Of a stretch of DNA of 64,000 nucleotides, positions 38,049-47,079 are shown in pieces. Below the pieces are notes generated by a model that was not told where the DNA came from, did not search any database, and saw nothing but the letters and a program-made list of their open reading frames with translations. The translations under genes were made by a program, and so were the position numbers. The DNA comes from Planctomycetota bacterium (GTDB taxonomy: Bacteria; Planctomycetota; Planctomycetia; Planctomycetales; Planctomycetaceae). Each line of letters begins with the position of its first letter. Position 1 is the stretch's first letter. The DNA lies in contig JAHZKX010000059.1 in the NCBI GenBank assembly GCA_022600195.1, forward strand, positions 142,699-206,698. The letters run 5' to 3'.

Positions 38049-40700
38049 ATGCGCGTGTTCAATTTTAATATGCCTTGCTGTATTCTGCTTGTGGTGGTGT
38101 TCGTGGGGCTTGTACCAGCGGGTGCTGATGCAGAAGTAAAGCGGACATTTGAAGCGGATGTTCGGCCGATTTTTAAATCACACTGCTTCCACTGTCACGG
38201 GGAAGAGTCGAAGACTGAGGGGAACCTTGACGTTCGGCTCGCCCGATTTCTTGTGTCAGGCGGAGACTCGGGGCCAGCCATCGTATCGGGGAAGTCCGGA
38301 ACCAGTTTTCTTATTGAACGGTTGGAAAGTGGCGAAATGCCGCCGGGTGAGAAAACCCTTTCAGCGACAGAACTGCGCGTGATCAAAGAGTGGATTGACC
38401 AGGGGGCGCGCACCGCGCGACCCGAGCCGGCCAATGCCGACCAACTGGAATTTACTGAAGAAGAACGGACCTTCTGGTCGCTCCAGCCGGTTGTGGCTCC
38501 CCCTGTTCCCAAAGTGAAAGCGGCGGAACGAGTGCGGACTCCAGTTGATGCGTTCGTGTTGGAACGACTTGAACGTAAGGGGCTTAGTTTTTCCCCCGAT
38601 GCAGACAAGCGGACGCTGATTCGACGGGCGTATTTTGATTTGCTCGGGCTGCCTCCCTCCCCCGAAGACGTCGATGAGTTTCTTGCGGACGAAGGTCCGG
38701 ACGCATGGTCGCGGTTGCTCGATCAATTGCTTGCATCCGAACATTACGGTGAACGATGGGCCCGCCACTGGTTGGACGTCGCCGGTTATGCTGACAGCGA
38801 TGGCTACAGCGAAAAAGACCGTGTTCGAGAGTCTGCCTATAAGTATCGCGATTACGTCATTCGTTCGTTCAATGCAGACAAGCCATTCGACCAGTTCCTT
38901 GTCGAGCAGTTGGCCGGAGATGAGTTAGTTAGACGCCCGTACCACGATCTGTCAGAGGCTGACAAAGACCGTCTCACCGCGACCGGATTTCTGCGAAACG
39001 GTCCGGACGGAACTTCTGACAGGTCCGTCAATCAGGATATCGCCCGCAACGAAGTTATCGCTGATACGATCAACATTGTTTCGTCGTCGCTGCTAGGGCT
39101 GTCGGTCGGATGTGCCCGATGTCATAATCATCGATTCGACCCAATTACCCACGTAGACTATCACCGCATGCGAGCTATCTTTGAGCCCGCATTCGACTGG
39201 AAAAACTGGCGGTCGCCTGAAGAGCGGCGGCTCTCGCTTTGGAGTGACGCGCAACGTCAGCTTTCCGAGGAAATCAGTGCCGAACTCAAGCAGGCGTCCA
39301 ACGAGCGGCAAGCGCAGATAAAGCGGCATCTGACTGAGGCTCTTGAAATCGGGATCGCGAAGCTGCCAGCTGATGTGCAGGCAAAGGCTGACATCATTCG
39401 CGATGCCGTTTTGAATCGCACTCGCAAGAACCGCACTCCCGAGCAGATTGCGATCCTGAAAAAGTACTTCGCACTCGACGTTTACATAGGCACACTCAGT
39501 CAGCTTTACCCCGATCGTTACCAGAAGGAGTTGAAGGAGTACAACAAACGTGTCGCAAAAATCAAAGCACGGCGACCCAAAGAGGATTTCGTTCGGACGC
39601 TCTCTGAGATCCCCGGCAAAGTTCCTGTGACGTACCTGTTCCGTCGCGGTAGCCACACGCAACCGGCCGAGGAAGTGCTCCCGGGGGGATTGTCGGTGTT
39701 TACGCGCGGTGACCAGCCGGTCGTTCCCGCAAACAATCCCAAGCTGGAAACCACTGGCCGTCGTCTGGCCTATGCAAAGCATCTTACCAATGGCGCGCAT
39801 CCGCTCACGGGGCGCGTGCTGGTTAACCGTATCTGGATGCATCATTTCGGTCGCGGAATTGTCGCGACGCCGAGCGACTTCGGGTCTCAGGGCGACCGTC
39901 CCACGCATCCGGAACTGCTCGACTGGCTCGCTGACTACTTCGTCGCAAATGGCTGGAGACTCAAGAAGTTCCACAAGTTGCTTATGATGTCGACTGTGTA
40001 CCGCCAAGAGTCGGTGCGGACCGAAGCCCTCGATGAAGTAGACCCGGACAATCAGTTATTGGGACGGACGAATCTGCGGCGGCTCGATGCTGAGACGATT
40101 CGCGACTCAGTGCTGACCGTCTCGGGGAATCTCAATGCAACGCATTACGGACCACCTATGCAGGTAACGGCGAATGGGGTTGGGCAAGTTGTGATCGGGA
40201 CGCCGAAGAATGACCGAGAGGGTCGCGTGATTGAGTTGAAGGGAAATGCTGCTTTCCGACGCAGCATCTACGTTCAAGCCCGGCGGACGTTGAAGCTGGA
40301 CATGCTTAAAGCCTTTGACTCTCCGACGATGACTCCCAACTGCGAACAGCGAAACTCATCGACCGTCGCTGGCCAGTCGCTGCTGTTCATGAACAATGTA
40401 GAGCTGCTAAGTCAGTCAGAAATCTTTGCTGCGCGCGTGGTTCAGGATGTCGGTGACGACCCCTCCGCGCAGCTACGTCGTGCGTGGCGATTGGCGATCG
40501 CGAGTGAACCAACTGCCGAGCAAATGGAACACAACCTCGCGTTTCTCTCAATTCAGAAAAAGTTGGCTGCGCAAAAGGCCAGAGAACTGACACCTGAAGA
40601 GGCCAAGAAAATTTCGTTTGCGAAACACCCGGAGAAGCAGGCGCTGGCGATCTTTTGTCAGTTCCTGTTAAGTAACAATGCATTTTTGTATGTGGACTGA
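38049..40700 (+). CDS. Planctomycete cytochrome c (PSD1) + DUF1549 + DUF1553 protein
   Basis: About 883 residues from the ATG at 38049, which lies 8 bases after GAGAGGG; the ATG at 38043 is too close to it. Signal peptide (about 1-27). The planctomycete-type cytochrome c N-domain contains CFHCHGEE (heme motif CxxCH) and GEMPPGE. DUF1549 follows, then a second heme-type motif CARCHNHRFDPI (about residue 355), then DUF1553 (RLAYAKHLTNGAHPLTGRVL through EQRNSSTVAGQSLLFMNN). It is the first gene of an operon with the DUF1501 gene. Likely a periplasmic redox or matrix-associated protein, though the role is unproven. Confidence 0.92.
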   Translation: MRVFNFNMPCCILLVVVFVGLVPAGADAEVKRTFEADVRPIFKSHCFHCHGEESKTEGNLDVRLARFLVSGGDSGPAIVSGKSGTSFLIERLESGEMPPGEKTLSATELRVIKEWIDQGARTARPEPANADQLEFTEEERTFWSLQPVVAPPVPKVKAAERVRTPVDAFVLERLERKGLSFSPDADKRTLIRRAYFDLLGLPPSPEDVDEFLADEGPDAWSRLLDQLLASEHYGERWARHWLDVAGYADSDGYSEKDRVRESAYKYRDYVIRSFNADKPFDQFLVEQLAGDELVRRPYHDLSEADKDRLTATGFLRNGPDGTSDRSVNQDIARNEVIADTINIVSSSLLGLSVGCARCHNHRFDPITHVDYHRMRAIFEPAFDWKNWRSPEERRLSLWSDAQRQLSEEISAELKQASNERQAQIKRHLTEALEIGIAKLPADVQAKADIIRDAVLNRTRKNRTPEQIAILKKYFALDVYIGTLSQLYPDRYQKELKEYNKRVAKIKARRPKEDFVRTLSEIPGKVPVTYLFRRGSHTQPAEEVLPGGLSVFTRGDQPVVPANNPKLETTGRRLAYAKHLTNGAHPLTGRVLVNRIWMHHFGRGIVATPSDFGSQGDRPTHPELLDWLADYFVANGWRLKKFHKLLMMSTVYRQESVRTEALDEVDPDNQLLGRTNLRRLDAETIRDSVLTVSGNLNATHYGPPMQVTANGVGQVVIGTPKNDREGRVIELKGNAAFRRSIYVQARRTLKLDMLKAFDSPTMTPNCEQRNSSTVAGQSLLFMNNVELLSQSEIFAARVVQDVGDDPSAQLRRAWRLAIASEPTAEQMEHNLAFLSIQKKLAAQKARELTPEEAKKISFAKHPEKQALAIFCQFLLSNNAFLYVD

Positions 40701-40713
40701 TTTGAGGAAAACC

Positions 40714-42174
40714 ATGCAACACGACTTACATACCTCTCTGGCTCGCCGTGAGTTCCTCACATCACAGGTCATGGGGCTGGGCGGACTCGCGGCGACATGG
40801 CTGCTTGCTCAAGACGGTTATGCCGCCGATCCGGTCAAGCCGATGCTGGAACGGCCGACGTTCGATCTCACACCAAAACTGCCGCATGTGGAGCCGTCGG
40901 CGCGGGCGATGATCTCGATCTTTACCAGCGGAGGTCCAAGCCAGATCGATCTCTTTGATCCAAAGCCCGAAGTAGACAAACGGAACGACACGGAGTATAC
41001 CGGCGAGCTCAAGCTCGGTTCGAATATGGCGGCGCGCAACAGCCGCAAACTGCTCGGCAGCAAATGGAAGTTCCGTCGTTACGGCGAAAGCGGCATCGAA
41101 ATGAGTGAACTGTTGCCACACATCGGCAGCGTTGCTGATGACATCACGCTCATTCGTTCGATGCAGACGTTCAACAGTGCCCATCCCACGGCTATGCGCG
41201 CAATCAACTCCGGTCGTCCACGCTCTGGCCGTCCTTCTCTCGGAAGCTGGATCACATATGCGCTGGGGACGGAGAACCAGAATCTGCCGTCCTTCGTCGT
41301 ACTGACCGCTGAAGACGGCCTGCCGCTGGATCGTGAACTCAACTGGTCGAACGGATTCATTCCGTCGATTTATCAGGGAACGGTGATTCGCTCACGGGAG
41401 CCTCGCATTCTTGACCTCAACGCTCCGCTGCATCTCCGTGGCCCGGCCCAGCGAGAATGGCTCACGTTTTTGAACCAGTTCAACCGTGAACATCTGAAGC
41501 AGCATCCGGGTGAAAACGACCTTGAAGCTCGCATCGCCAGCTATGAACTTGCTGCCCGCATGCAGGTTGCGGCAAAAGAGGCTCTCGATATTTCGAGTGA
41601 AAGCGTAGCCACAAAAAAACTTTACGGACTGGATCAGGAAGAGACTCGTGAATTCGGATCGCGCTGTCTGATCGCCCGTCGGTTGGTGGAACGGGGTGTC
41701 CGTTTCGTGCAACTTCATAACGCGTATCAGCAATGGGATCATCACGCGGGTATTCACAAACGCCTGCCGGAAATGTGCCGTAAAACCGACCAACCCTCGG
41801 CAGCGCTGGTCAAAGATTTAAAGTCACGCGGTTTGCTCGATACGACTCTCGTGCATTGGGGCGGTGAGATGGGCCGTCTGCCGATCATCGAAATGCAAAA
41901 ACCGATCGGACGTGACCACAATCCCTACGGCTTCAGCATGTGGCTCGCGGGTGGCGGTGTGAAGGGCGGGCACATTCACGGCGAAACCGACGAATTGGGA
42001 TTTAAAGCGATCCACGATCACGTTACGCATTTCGATTATCATGCGACGCTGCTGCATCTGTTCGGCCTTGATCATCGCGAGGTACTATTCGAACGATCCA
42101 CAAGACAGGAACGTTTAACGGATGGCCAACCCGCAAAGATCGTCAATGGGATTCTCAAGAATCCAGTCGCTTGA
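40714..42174 (+). CDS. DUF1501 domain protein (second copy)
   Basis: The ATG at 40714 follows GAGGAAA and gives a twin-arginine-like signal (LARREFLTSQVMGLGG). About 486 residues with DUF1501 landmarks: FTSGGPSQIDLFDPKP, CLIARRLVERGVRFVQLHN and GGEMGRLPIIE with GRDHNP. It starts 13 bases after the stop of the cytochrome/DUF1549 gene, a standard planctomycete operon. The role is unknown; the family has an alkaline-phosphatase-like fold. Confidence 0.9.
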   Translation: MQHDLHTSLARREFLTSQVMGLGGLAATWLLAQDGYAADPVKPMLERPTFDLTPKLPHVEPSARAMISIFTSGGPSQIDLFDPKPEVDKRNDTEYTGELKLGSNMAARNSRKLLGSKWKFRRYGESGIEMSELLPHIGSVADDITLIRSMQTFNSAHPTAMRAINSGRPRSGRPSLGSWITYALGTENQNLPSFVVLTAEDGLPLDRELNWSNGFIPSIYQGTVIRSREPRILDLNAPLHLRGPAQREWLTFLNQFNREHLKQHPGENDLEARIASYELAARMQVAAKEALDISSESVATKKLYGLDQEETREFGSRCLIARRLVERGVRFVQLHNAYQQWDHHAGIHKRLPEMCRKTDQPSAALVKDLKSRGLLDTTLVHWGGEMGRLPIIEMQKPIGRDHNPYGFSMWLAGGGVKGGHIHGETDELGFKAIHDHVTHFDYHATLLHLFGLDHREVLFERSTRQERLTDGQPAKIVNGILKNPVA

Positions 42175-42202
42175 AAGGTTCGTGCGATCGTCGTAATTTT
42201 TT

Positions 42203-42222
42203 ACTACCACGAAAAACACGAA
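42203..42222 (+). repeat. Outlying copy of the CACGAA repeat
   Basis: ACTACCACGAAAAACACGAA. It matches the core of the 48-50 kb repeat family (TACCACGAAAGACACGAA) with one change. It lies between the DUF1501 gene and the terminator of the operon to its right. Confidence 0.65.
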
Positions 42223-42380
42223 CCGGGTGGCCTGAATTTGTTTCGGGCTGAGTTGCGGCACACTGGTGATTGGATCCTGTTAGTTTTTAGGACGCATGCT
42301 CTGACAGTTTCCTGTTGCCCGCGGAAATTCCGAATTGCATTCAGGGCCACACCAGGTTGTTTATTTTGGGACCACCAAAG

Positions 42381-42412
42381 AAAAAAGCTGGCTCCCTGAG
42401 AGAGCCAGCTTT
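42381..42412 (-). terminator. Rho-independent terminator of the LarA/RraA-like operon
   Basis: An 11-base-pair perfect stem (42384-42394 with 42402-42412, AAAGCTGGCTC/GAGCCAGCTTT) with an 8-base loop and a T run on the minus strand. It sits 32 bases after the RraA-like stop codon. Confidence 0.85.
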
Positions 42413-42443
42413 GTATTTTAAATCAATTTTGTGGGATTGTTTG

Positions 42444-43175
42444 TTATTCACCCCGCAAGCGTTTTCCTAGTTTGGCGATTTCGGCTCCGAGTTCTTTGCG
42501 GGCTGCTCCGAGTCCTTCGGGGGTCAGGTTACCTTCTTTGAGATAGTCGAGCACGATGTCTTCGGCTTTCATCAGGTCTTTGCAGGCGTCTGCAATTTCT
42601 GAGGCGATCTCAGTGGGGATCGTGGTGACGCCGTTCAAGTCGCCGTGCAGTAAGTCGCCGGGATAAATGGCGATGCCGCCAACGGTGATCGGCACGCCGA
42701 CCTGCAACGTATGACAATAGCCGTGGGCACAGTTGGTGCCGTTGGTGAATGCGGGAAAGTCGAGGGCTTCAACCTGATCCAGATCGCGTCCGGCGCCCGA
42801 AGTGATAATGCCTTTCGCGCCGTAGGCTTTATAGGTGGAGCACATGACTTCGCCGAAGGTGGCTGAAGCCGTTGGTTCGTCGATATCCTGATACACGACC
42901 ACGGGGGCACCGGGCAGTGATTCGAAAGCAGCGACCTGTGCATCCAGTCCCGAGTAGACATCGCCACTGCGCGGTGGTGCCATACTGCGAAAGGTTGAAG
43001 TCAGGGCATAGCCTACCATAGGTGGCATCTTGGGGAAGCAGGCTTTAATGGAATCGTTCATGTAGCCTGTGTTGCGGGGGCGAATGTTCCAGAGTTCGAT
43101 CACATTGCAAACAGTGGGGGTATCATACTTGGCGAGTTCTGCAAGGGCAGCTTCTGAGAGGCCTTCGGTAGACAT
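42444..43175 (-). CDS. RraA-family aldolase/decarboxylase-like protein
   Basis: A 243-residue protein of the RraA/HMG aldolase-like fold. Landmarks: KYDTPTVCNVIELW near the N-terminus, GAKGIITSGAGRDLDQVEAL (about 118-137, the Gly-rich loop with catalytic-type Arg-Asp) and LLHGDLNGVTTIPTEIA (about 180-196). Related enzymes cleave 4-hydroxy-4-methyl-2-oxoglutarate or decarboxylate oxaloacetate; some members act on RNase E, which is unlikely here. It is cytoplasmic. It follows the LarA-like gene by about 32 bases, forming one operon. Confidence 0.8.
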   Translation of the reverse strand: MSTEGLSEAALAELAKYDTPTVCNVIELWNIRPRNTGYMNDSIKACFPKMPPMVGYALTSTFRSMAPPRSGDVYSGLDAQVAAFESLPGAPVVVYQDIDEPTASATFGEVMCSTYKAYGAKGIITSGAGRDLDQVEALDFPAFTNGTNCAHGYCHTLQVGVPITVGGIAIYPGDLLHGDLNGVTTIPTEIASEIADACKDLMKAEDIVLDYLKEGNLTPEGLGAARKELGAEIAKLGKRLRGE

Positions 43176-43207
43176 GAATTTCTTTCTGTGGGAGTTAGTG
43201 TAATGGG

Positions 43208-44488
43208 TTAGTGTTGAGTTTTTTCAAAAACGGGGGTTAAATTATTTTGTGTATCGAATGGTAATTCAAACGGTCCCGACATGATTTCCAGATCGTCCCG
43301 CTCGTTGATTTCATTCAGATACGTTTCACTGACGATGACTTCACTTAGTTCGAGTGTGTCATAAATTTGTACGATACGACTTTGTTCTGGTTCGACCAGT
43401 CCGATGGTTGATAAAGCGGCTTCAACGGCTTCTCTGTCTGTTTCGTAGACCAGAGGGACCATCGCTGAGGTGGGGTGACTTCCGGTATTCGCGTTGATGC
43501 GTGTGATTTTCCAGTCAATGCCGTCGACTGTGCGTTGGTTGGTGAATTCGGCTAAACCGATTCCCAGAGCATTGCCGTGTGTTTCTTCGGTCAGGCTGCG
43601 CACCATAATACGCTTCACGGCAACATTGTCGTGTTCGGTGGCAGCGTGGTCATTAAACTTGCGGCCGATGACACAAGCATCCATTCCCGAGCCGCTGATG
43701 TTTTTTCCAATACGATCGACAATCAGAAAATCTATTTTTTCGAAGGGTAACCTTGGCAGCCATTCGCGGGCAATGTTCAACAGTGCTTTTTCACGTTCAT
43801 AAAACTGTTCCGGAGGAATGGCTTCAATCAATCCGGTTTCGTCGTAAGAATTTTCTACAATCGCCAGTCCGCCGACGACAGAGCATTTTTCCAGGACGGA
43901 TTGTGCGACGGCTTTGATGATTTCTTCAAAGCTGAAATCTTCAATGGCACGGTGATAGATTTTGGCGCCGGCGTGTTTGCCCAGACCGATGAGCATCATC
44001 TTGTGCAGGCCCGATTCGATATCGCCGACAAAACGCGTGTGTGGTTTGACGCGACCGCAAATCAGAACATGGTCTGCTTCATAGGCGTGTTTGTCGAAAT
44101 GAACGGGGATGCCCTGGGGGGTGGTGTCGACGATGACCGTTTCCATGGAGGAGCGGATCTCGACTCCCATGGTTTCCTCGGTGATTCCATATCCGGCGAT
44201 GACGGCAGCTTGTCCTTCTGCCGTTCCCCCGCCATGACTTCCCATTGCGGGAACGATAAAAGGAACCGCGTCGAGAGATTTCAGAAAATCGACGGTTGTT
44301 TTCGTAATCAAGTCGATATTGGCAATGCCCCGGCTGCCGACTGTGATGGCAACGGAGTCTCCTGGTTTAACTACTTTTCCCAGATTGATTTTCGTGAGTT
44401 CTGCCTGAATGGTCTCTGGAATGTTCTCCAGCCGAGAAGATTGGAAGTTCTGGCGAATTCGGTAGGCCTTGGGTAGGTCGATATTCAT
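43208..44488 (-). CDS. LarA-like (DUF2088) lactate-racemase-domain protein
   Basis: A 426-residue protein with the LarA N-domain pattern: AITVGSRGIANIDLI then PAMGSHGGGTAEGQAAVI (a nucleotide-type loop), and KPHTRFVGDIESGLHKMMLIGLGKHAGA (over about 28 residues) in the position where LarA binds its nickel-pincer cofactor. LarA racemises lactate using a nickel cofactor made by LarB/C/E, none of which is visible here. The substrate here is therefore open: a 2-hydroxy acid is likely. It is the first gene of the operon with the RraA-like gene. Confidence 0.75.
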   Translation of the reverse strand: MNIDLPKAYRIRQNFQSSRLENIPETIQAELTKINLGKVVKPGDSVAITVGSRGIANIDLITKTTVDFLKSLDAVPFIVPAMGSHGGGTAEGQAAVIAGYGITEETMGVEIRSSMETVIVDTTPQGIPVHFDKHAYEADHVLICGRVKPHTRFVGDIESGLHKMMLIGLGKHAGAKIYHRAIEDFSFEEIIKAVAQSVLEKCSVVGGLAIVENSYDETGLIEAIPPEQFYEREKALLNIAREWLPRLPFEKIDFLIVDRIGKNISGSGMDACVIGRKFNDHAATEHDNVAVKRIMVRSLTEETHGNALGIGLAEFTNQRTVDGIDWKITRINANTGSHPTSAMVPLVYETDREAVEAALSTIGLVEPEQSRIVQIYDTLELSEVIVSETYLNEINERDDLEIMSGPFELPFDTQNNLTPVFEKTQH

Positions 44489-44793
44489 TAGTGTTCTTTG
44501 ATTTCAAGGAGTCATTCTCACGCGACATTCAGGATCTCGATCCCTGTGTATTGTGAAGAGTCGGTTATTGTACGAAATCAGTGGGTGTTTTCGCTACATA
44601 AAGAGACTTTCGGTCTCTAAGATTATCGGTAATGACAGGAATCTGGTACTGATGGTCTGCGGCTCTTTCAGGCCTTGCCAGGAAAAGTCTTGTTCTAAAG
44701 TGTTAATTTCGATAACTTAACGACTCTGATTTTGAAATCTCAATCAGCAGGTCGAAGCAAAGAGCGGCGTCTTGTTACTGCAGGGAAGCAGGT
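44489..44793. other. Divergent intergenic gap
   Basis: A 305-base gap between the minus-strand LarA-like operon and the plus-strand FlgG-like gene. GGGAAG lies upstream of the ATG at 44794. No repeat or remnant was seen. Confidence 0.4.
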
Positions 44794-46428
44794 ATGCGAA
44801 AAAATTTTGAGCGGATGATATTTGCCGTTTCGGTTTGTGTGTTGGCGGTGGTCTTATTCATCCAGGGAATTCTGTATTTCAGGGACCTGGGTTTTGCGAA
44901 TGAAACTGGCGCGGTAACTGTTGCCATAGATCGCGCGCCCCGCGGAAATACCACAGTTCAATTTGATGAACCATTGGTTAATGAGTCATTGATTGAGCAG
45001 ACAGACTCTAGCGAAGATCCGTTTTTCTCTGCGGAAAATTTCTCTGCAGAAAATCTGAATCCGGTTGAATTAGCGCTTTCCGAAACGAGCGCGGAGGAAA
45101 GTGCCTCGGATGAGCCCGAGGTGAAAGGTCCCGAATTGAAATTTCCCGGGACTGTCAAAAAACACATTGAACCATTAGAAGTCAATCACCCGAAGGCTCC
45201 TCTTCTATTAGATCCAGGACAGGAAATTCAGCAGACTCCTGGCCCGTTGATGCCGCCTCTCAATGCCGAACCGCTTGAAGATTCCAGGAAAAAAAGTGCA
45301 GCCAGAAAAGACCAGATGATGCGTTCGATTATTCGCGAACACCTTCCTCATGCTTCGAAAGAAGAACTGGAAATCTGGTTTGAAGAACTTCAGGGTGTGC
45401 CTCACAAGGCAGCCTCTGATCTGCTTTCTATTCGCAAATTATTACAGCCTCAAAATGTTAAAAACTCAGCTGAGACACCGGATGAATTGCCGCTTTCCCG
45501 TTTGGATGTCAATGCAGTTCCACAGCTGGGCTCCATCTTGCAGGGACCACCCTCCGATCAGACCGGCTTCATCGGATTTTCTTCTAAAGCGGACCTGGAT
45601 GAATTGTTACACCGCTTGAAGCCGACCGTGGATGCCTTGAGGCTATCGCGCGATGTGATCGTCAACAACATAGCGAATGCGGGAACGATTGGTTTTAAGC
45701 GTTCGTATGTCGAATTTGAATCGTTGCCTTATGATTATGTGCAAACACCGGCCAGTGAAGCAGCGAAGTCAGAACCGCCGATTGCCGTGGGTATGGGCAG
45801 TCAGGTTTTGCAGACACGGGTTTCGCAAACCATTGGTGAAATGATCGAGACCGGGCGCGAGTTGGACATTGCCATCAAGGGTCAGGGGTTTCTGCAGGTT
45901 AATCTGGGCGATAAAACTGTCTTTACCCGAACGGGACGATTATTAATCGACGAAGAAAACCGTATTTGTATTCGTGGTTCACAAAAGAATTATCCTCTGG
46001 AGCCTGAAGTTACTTTGCCGCCAAAATCGCATTCAATTCAGATTTCCGAAACGGGTGAAGTGACGGCGATGGTTACGAGTGCTGACGAAGAACAAAAACA
46101 GACCATCGGCCATGTTCAGTTGGTCTGCTTTACGGATTCGAGTGAATTGTTCCCCCGCGAGTGCTGTCTGTTTGAAGCGACTCCGCGTTCCGGAACCGGG
46201 CGTATCTTAACGCCGGGAAAAAAAGGGGCTGGCCTAATTCAAGCGGGTGCTTTAGAAACGTCGAATGTTTCCATCAGTGAGGAGTTGGAAGAACTGTCGT
46301 CAATCAAGCAGCGTCTGGATGCATTAAAAACAGTTTACTTAACGGAGCCCGATAAGCCGGCTCAAGCCGATCTGGGTCTACCCGCAGAGCGCATTGCCCG
46401 GCCTGGCGATCGTCGTGCATTCAAGTAA
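44794..46428 (+). CDS. Membrane-anchored FlgG-like (flagellar rod family) protein
   Basis: A 544-residue protein with one N-terminal membrane helix (about 9-27) and a low-complexity, Pro/Glu-rich linker (about 30-265). A complete flagellar rod/hook-family domain follows (about 268-525): LRLSRDVIVNNIANAGTIGF (the FlgG/FlgF N-motif, normally near residue 20), IKGQGFLQVNLGDKTVFTRT (D2-type core) and ALETSNVSISEELEELSSIK (the C-motif). Ordinary FlgG is about 260 residues, unanchored, and encoded among flagellar genes; here it is solitary. The role is unknown: rod assembly, or recruitment of the fold to another surface structure. Confidence 0.8.
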   Translation: MRKNFERMIFAVSVCVLAVVLFIQGILYFRDLGFANETGAVTVAIDRAPRGNTTVQFDEPLVNESLIEQTDSSEDPFFSAENFSAENLNPVELALSETSAEESASDEPEVKGPELKFPGTVKKHIEPLEVNHPKAPLLLDPGQEIQQTPGPLMPPLNAEPLEDSRKKSAARKDQMMRSIIREHLPHASKEELEIWFEELQGVPHKAASDLLSIRKLLQPQNVKNSAETPDELPLSRLDVNAVPQLGSILQGPPSDQTGFIGFSSKADLDELLHRLKPTVDALRLSRDVIVNNIANAGTIGFKRSYVEFESLPYDYVQTPASEAAKSEPPIAVGMGSQVLQTRVSQTIGEMIETGRELDIAIKGQGFLQVNLGDKTVFTRTGRLLIDEENRICIRGSQKNYPLEPEVTLPPKSHSIQISETGEVTAMVTSADEEQKQTIGHVQLVCFTDSSELFPRECCLFEATPRSGTGRILTPGKKGAGLIQAGALETSNVSISEELEELSSIKQRLDALKTVYLTEPDKPAQADLGLPAERIARPGDRRAFK

Positions 46429-46453
46429 GCAGCAATTCTTCACGCATTTTGGA

Positions 46454-46900
46454 TTAGTTAAAGATCGCTTTTAAGGCATTGTGGCGATGGAAAAAGCCTT
46501 CGTCGAACAGTTCCAGGAGCTTCGATTCGGTAATTAAGAAGCCGAGCAGGCCTCCTGGTGGTTCGAATTCCAGTCGATCAATGACGGTTACCTGATTGTC
46601 TCCATTCGCTACAACGTGATGTTCATGCAGGTAGGACTTGAGTGGCCCGGTAATCTGTTTTTCGATATATAACTCGGGAGAGTTAAATTCGATGATTTCA
46701 TGTGACCCCTGCTGAACCTGTCCGAAGCCTTGAATCTGGAAATCCAGAATGGCGCCCTGGTGTAATTTGTCCGGTTTATTGGTAAATGCCAGTCCGGTAT
46801 CGGGGGGGCTGATTTTCAGAATGTTCTCGGTATCGATCAGAAAATCAAAGATTTCTTCGGCTGTGGTGGATAACTGAACGCTGGTTTCGAAACTCGCCAT
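46454..46900 (-). CDS. SRPBCC/START-like protein
   Basis: The 148-residue protein has the helix-grip pattern SFETSVQLSTTAEEIFDFL (start), the PELYIEKQITGPLKSYLHEH middle and a C-terminal helix (LLELFDEGFFHRHN). Members of the polyketide-cyclase/SRPBCC group bind lipids or small hydrophobic ligands; the ligand here is unknown. It is a cytoplasmic monocistronic gene pointing away from miaA, sharing its upstream region with that gene. Confidence 0.75.
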   Translation of the reverse strand: MASFETSVQLSTTAEEIFDFLIDTENILKISPPDTGLAFTNKPDKLHQGAILDFQIQGFGQVQQGSHEIIEFNSPELYIEKQITGPLKSYLHEHHVVANGDNQVTVIDRLEFEPPGGLLGFLITESKLLELFDEGFFHRHNALKAIFN

Positions 46901-47079
46901 GGTGTCTCTCTTTCGACATTAGACGCTGATAAATATACTACATGACAATACGAAATTCTGAGCGGCTCAGAATGTATGATGTGTATCGTAGCCGAATGAG
47001 CCAAAAATGACGAGTCCCGGCTGGAAGAGACTTACTCTTTTTAGAGTGAGAGATCAGACCAGTATGAGATGAAACGAAT

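Noticed and set aside
39093..40007. 304-codon minus-strand open frame inside the DUF1549/DUF1553 gene
   Set aside because: Antisense to a clearly conserved family.
43901..44476. 191-codon plus-strand open frame inside the LarA-like gene
   Set aside because: Antisense shadow; no site or family.
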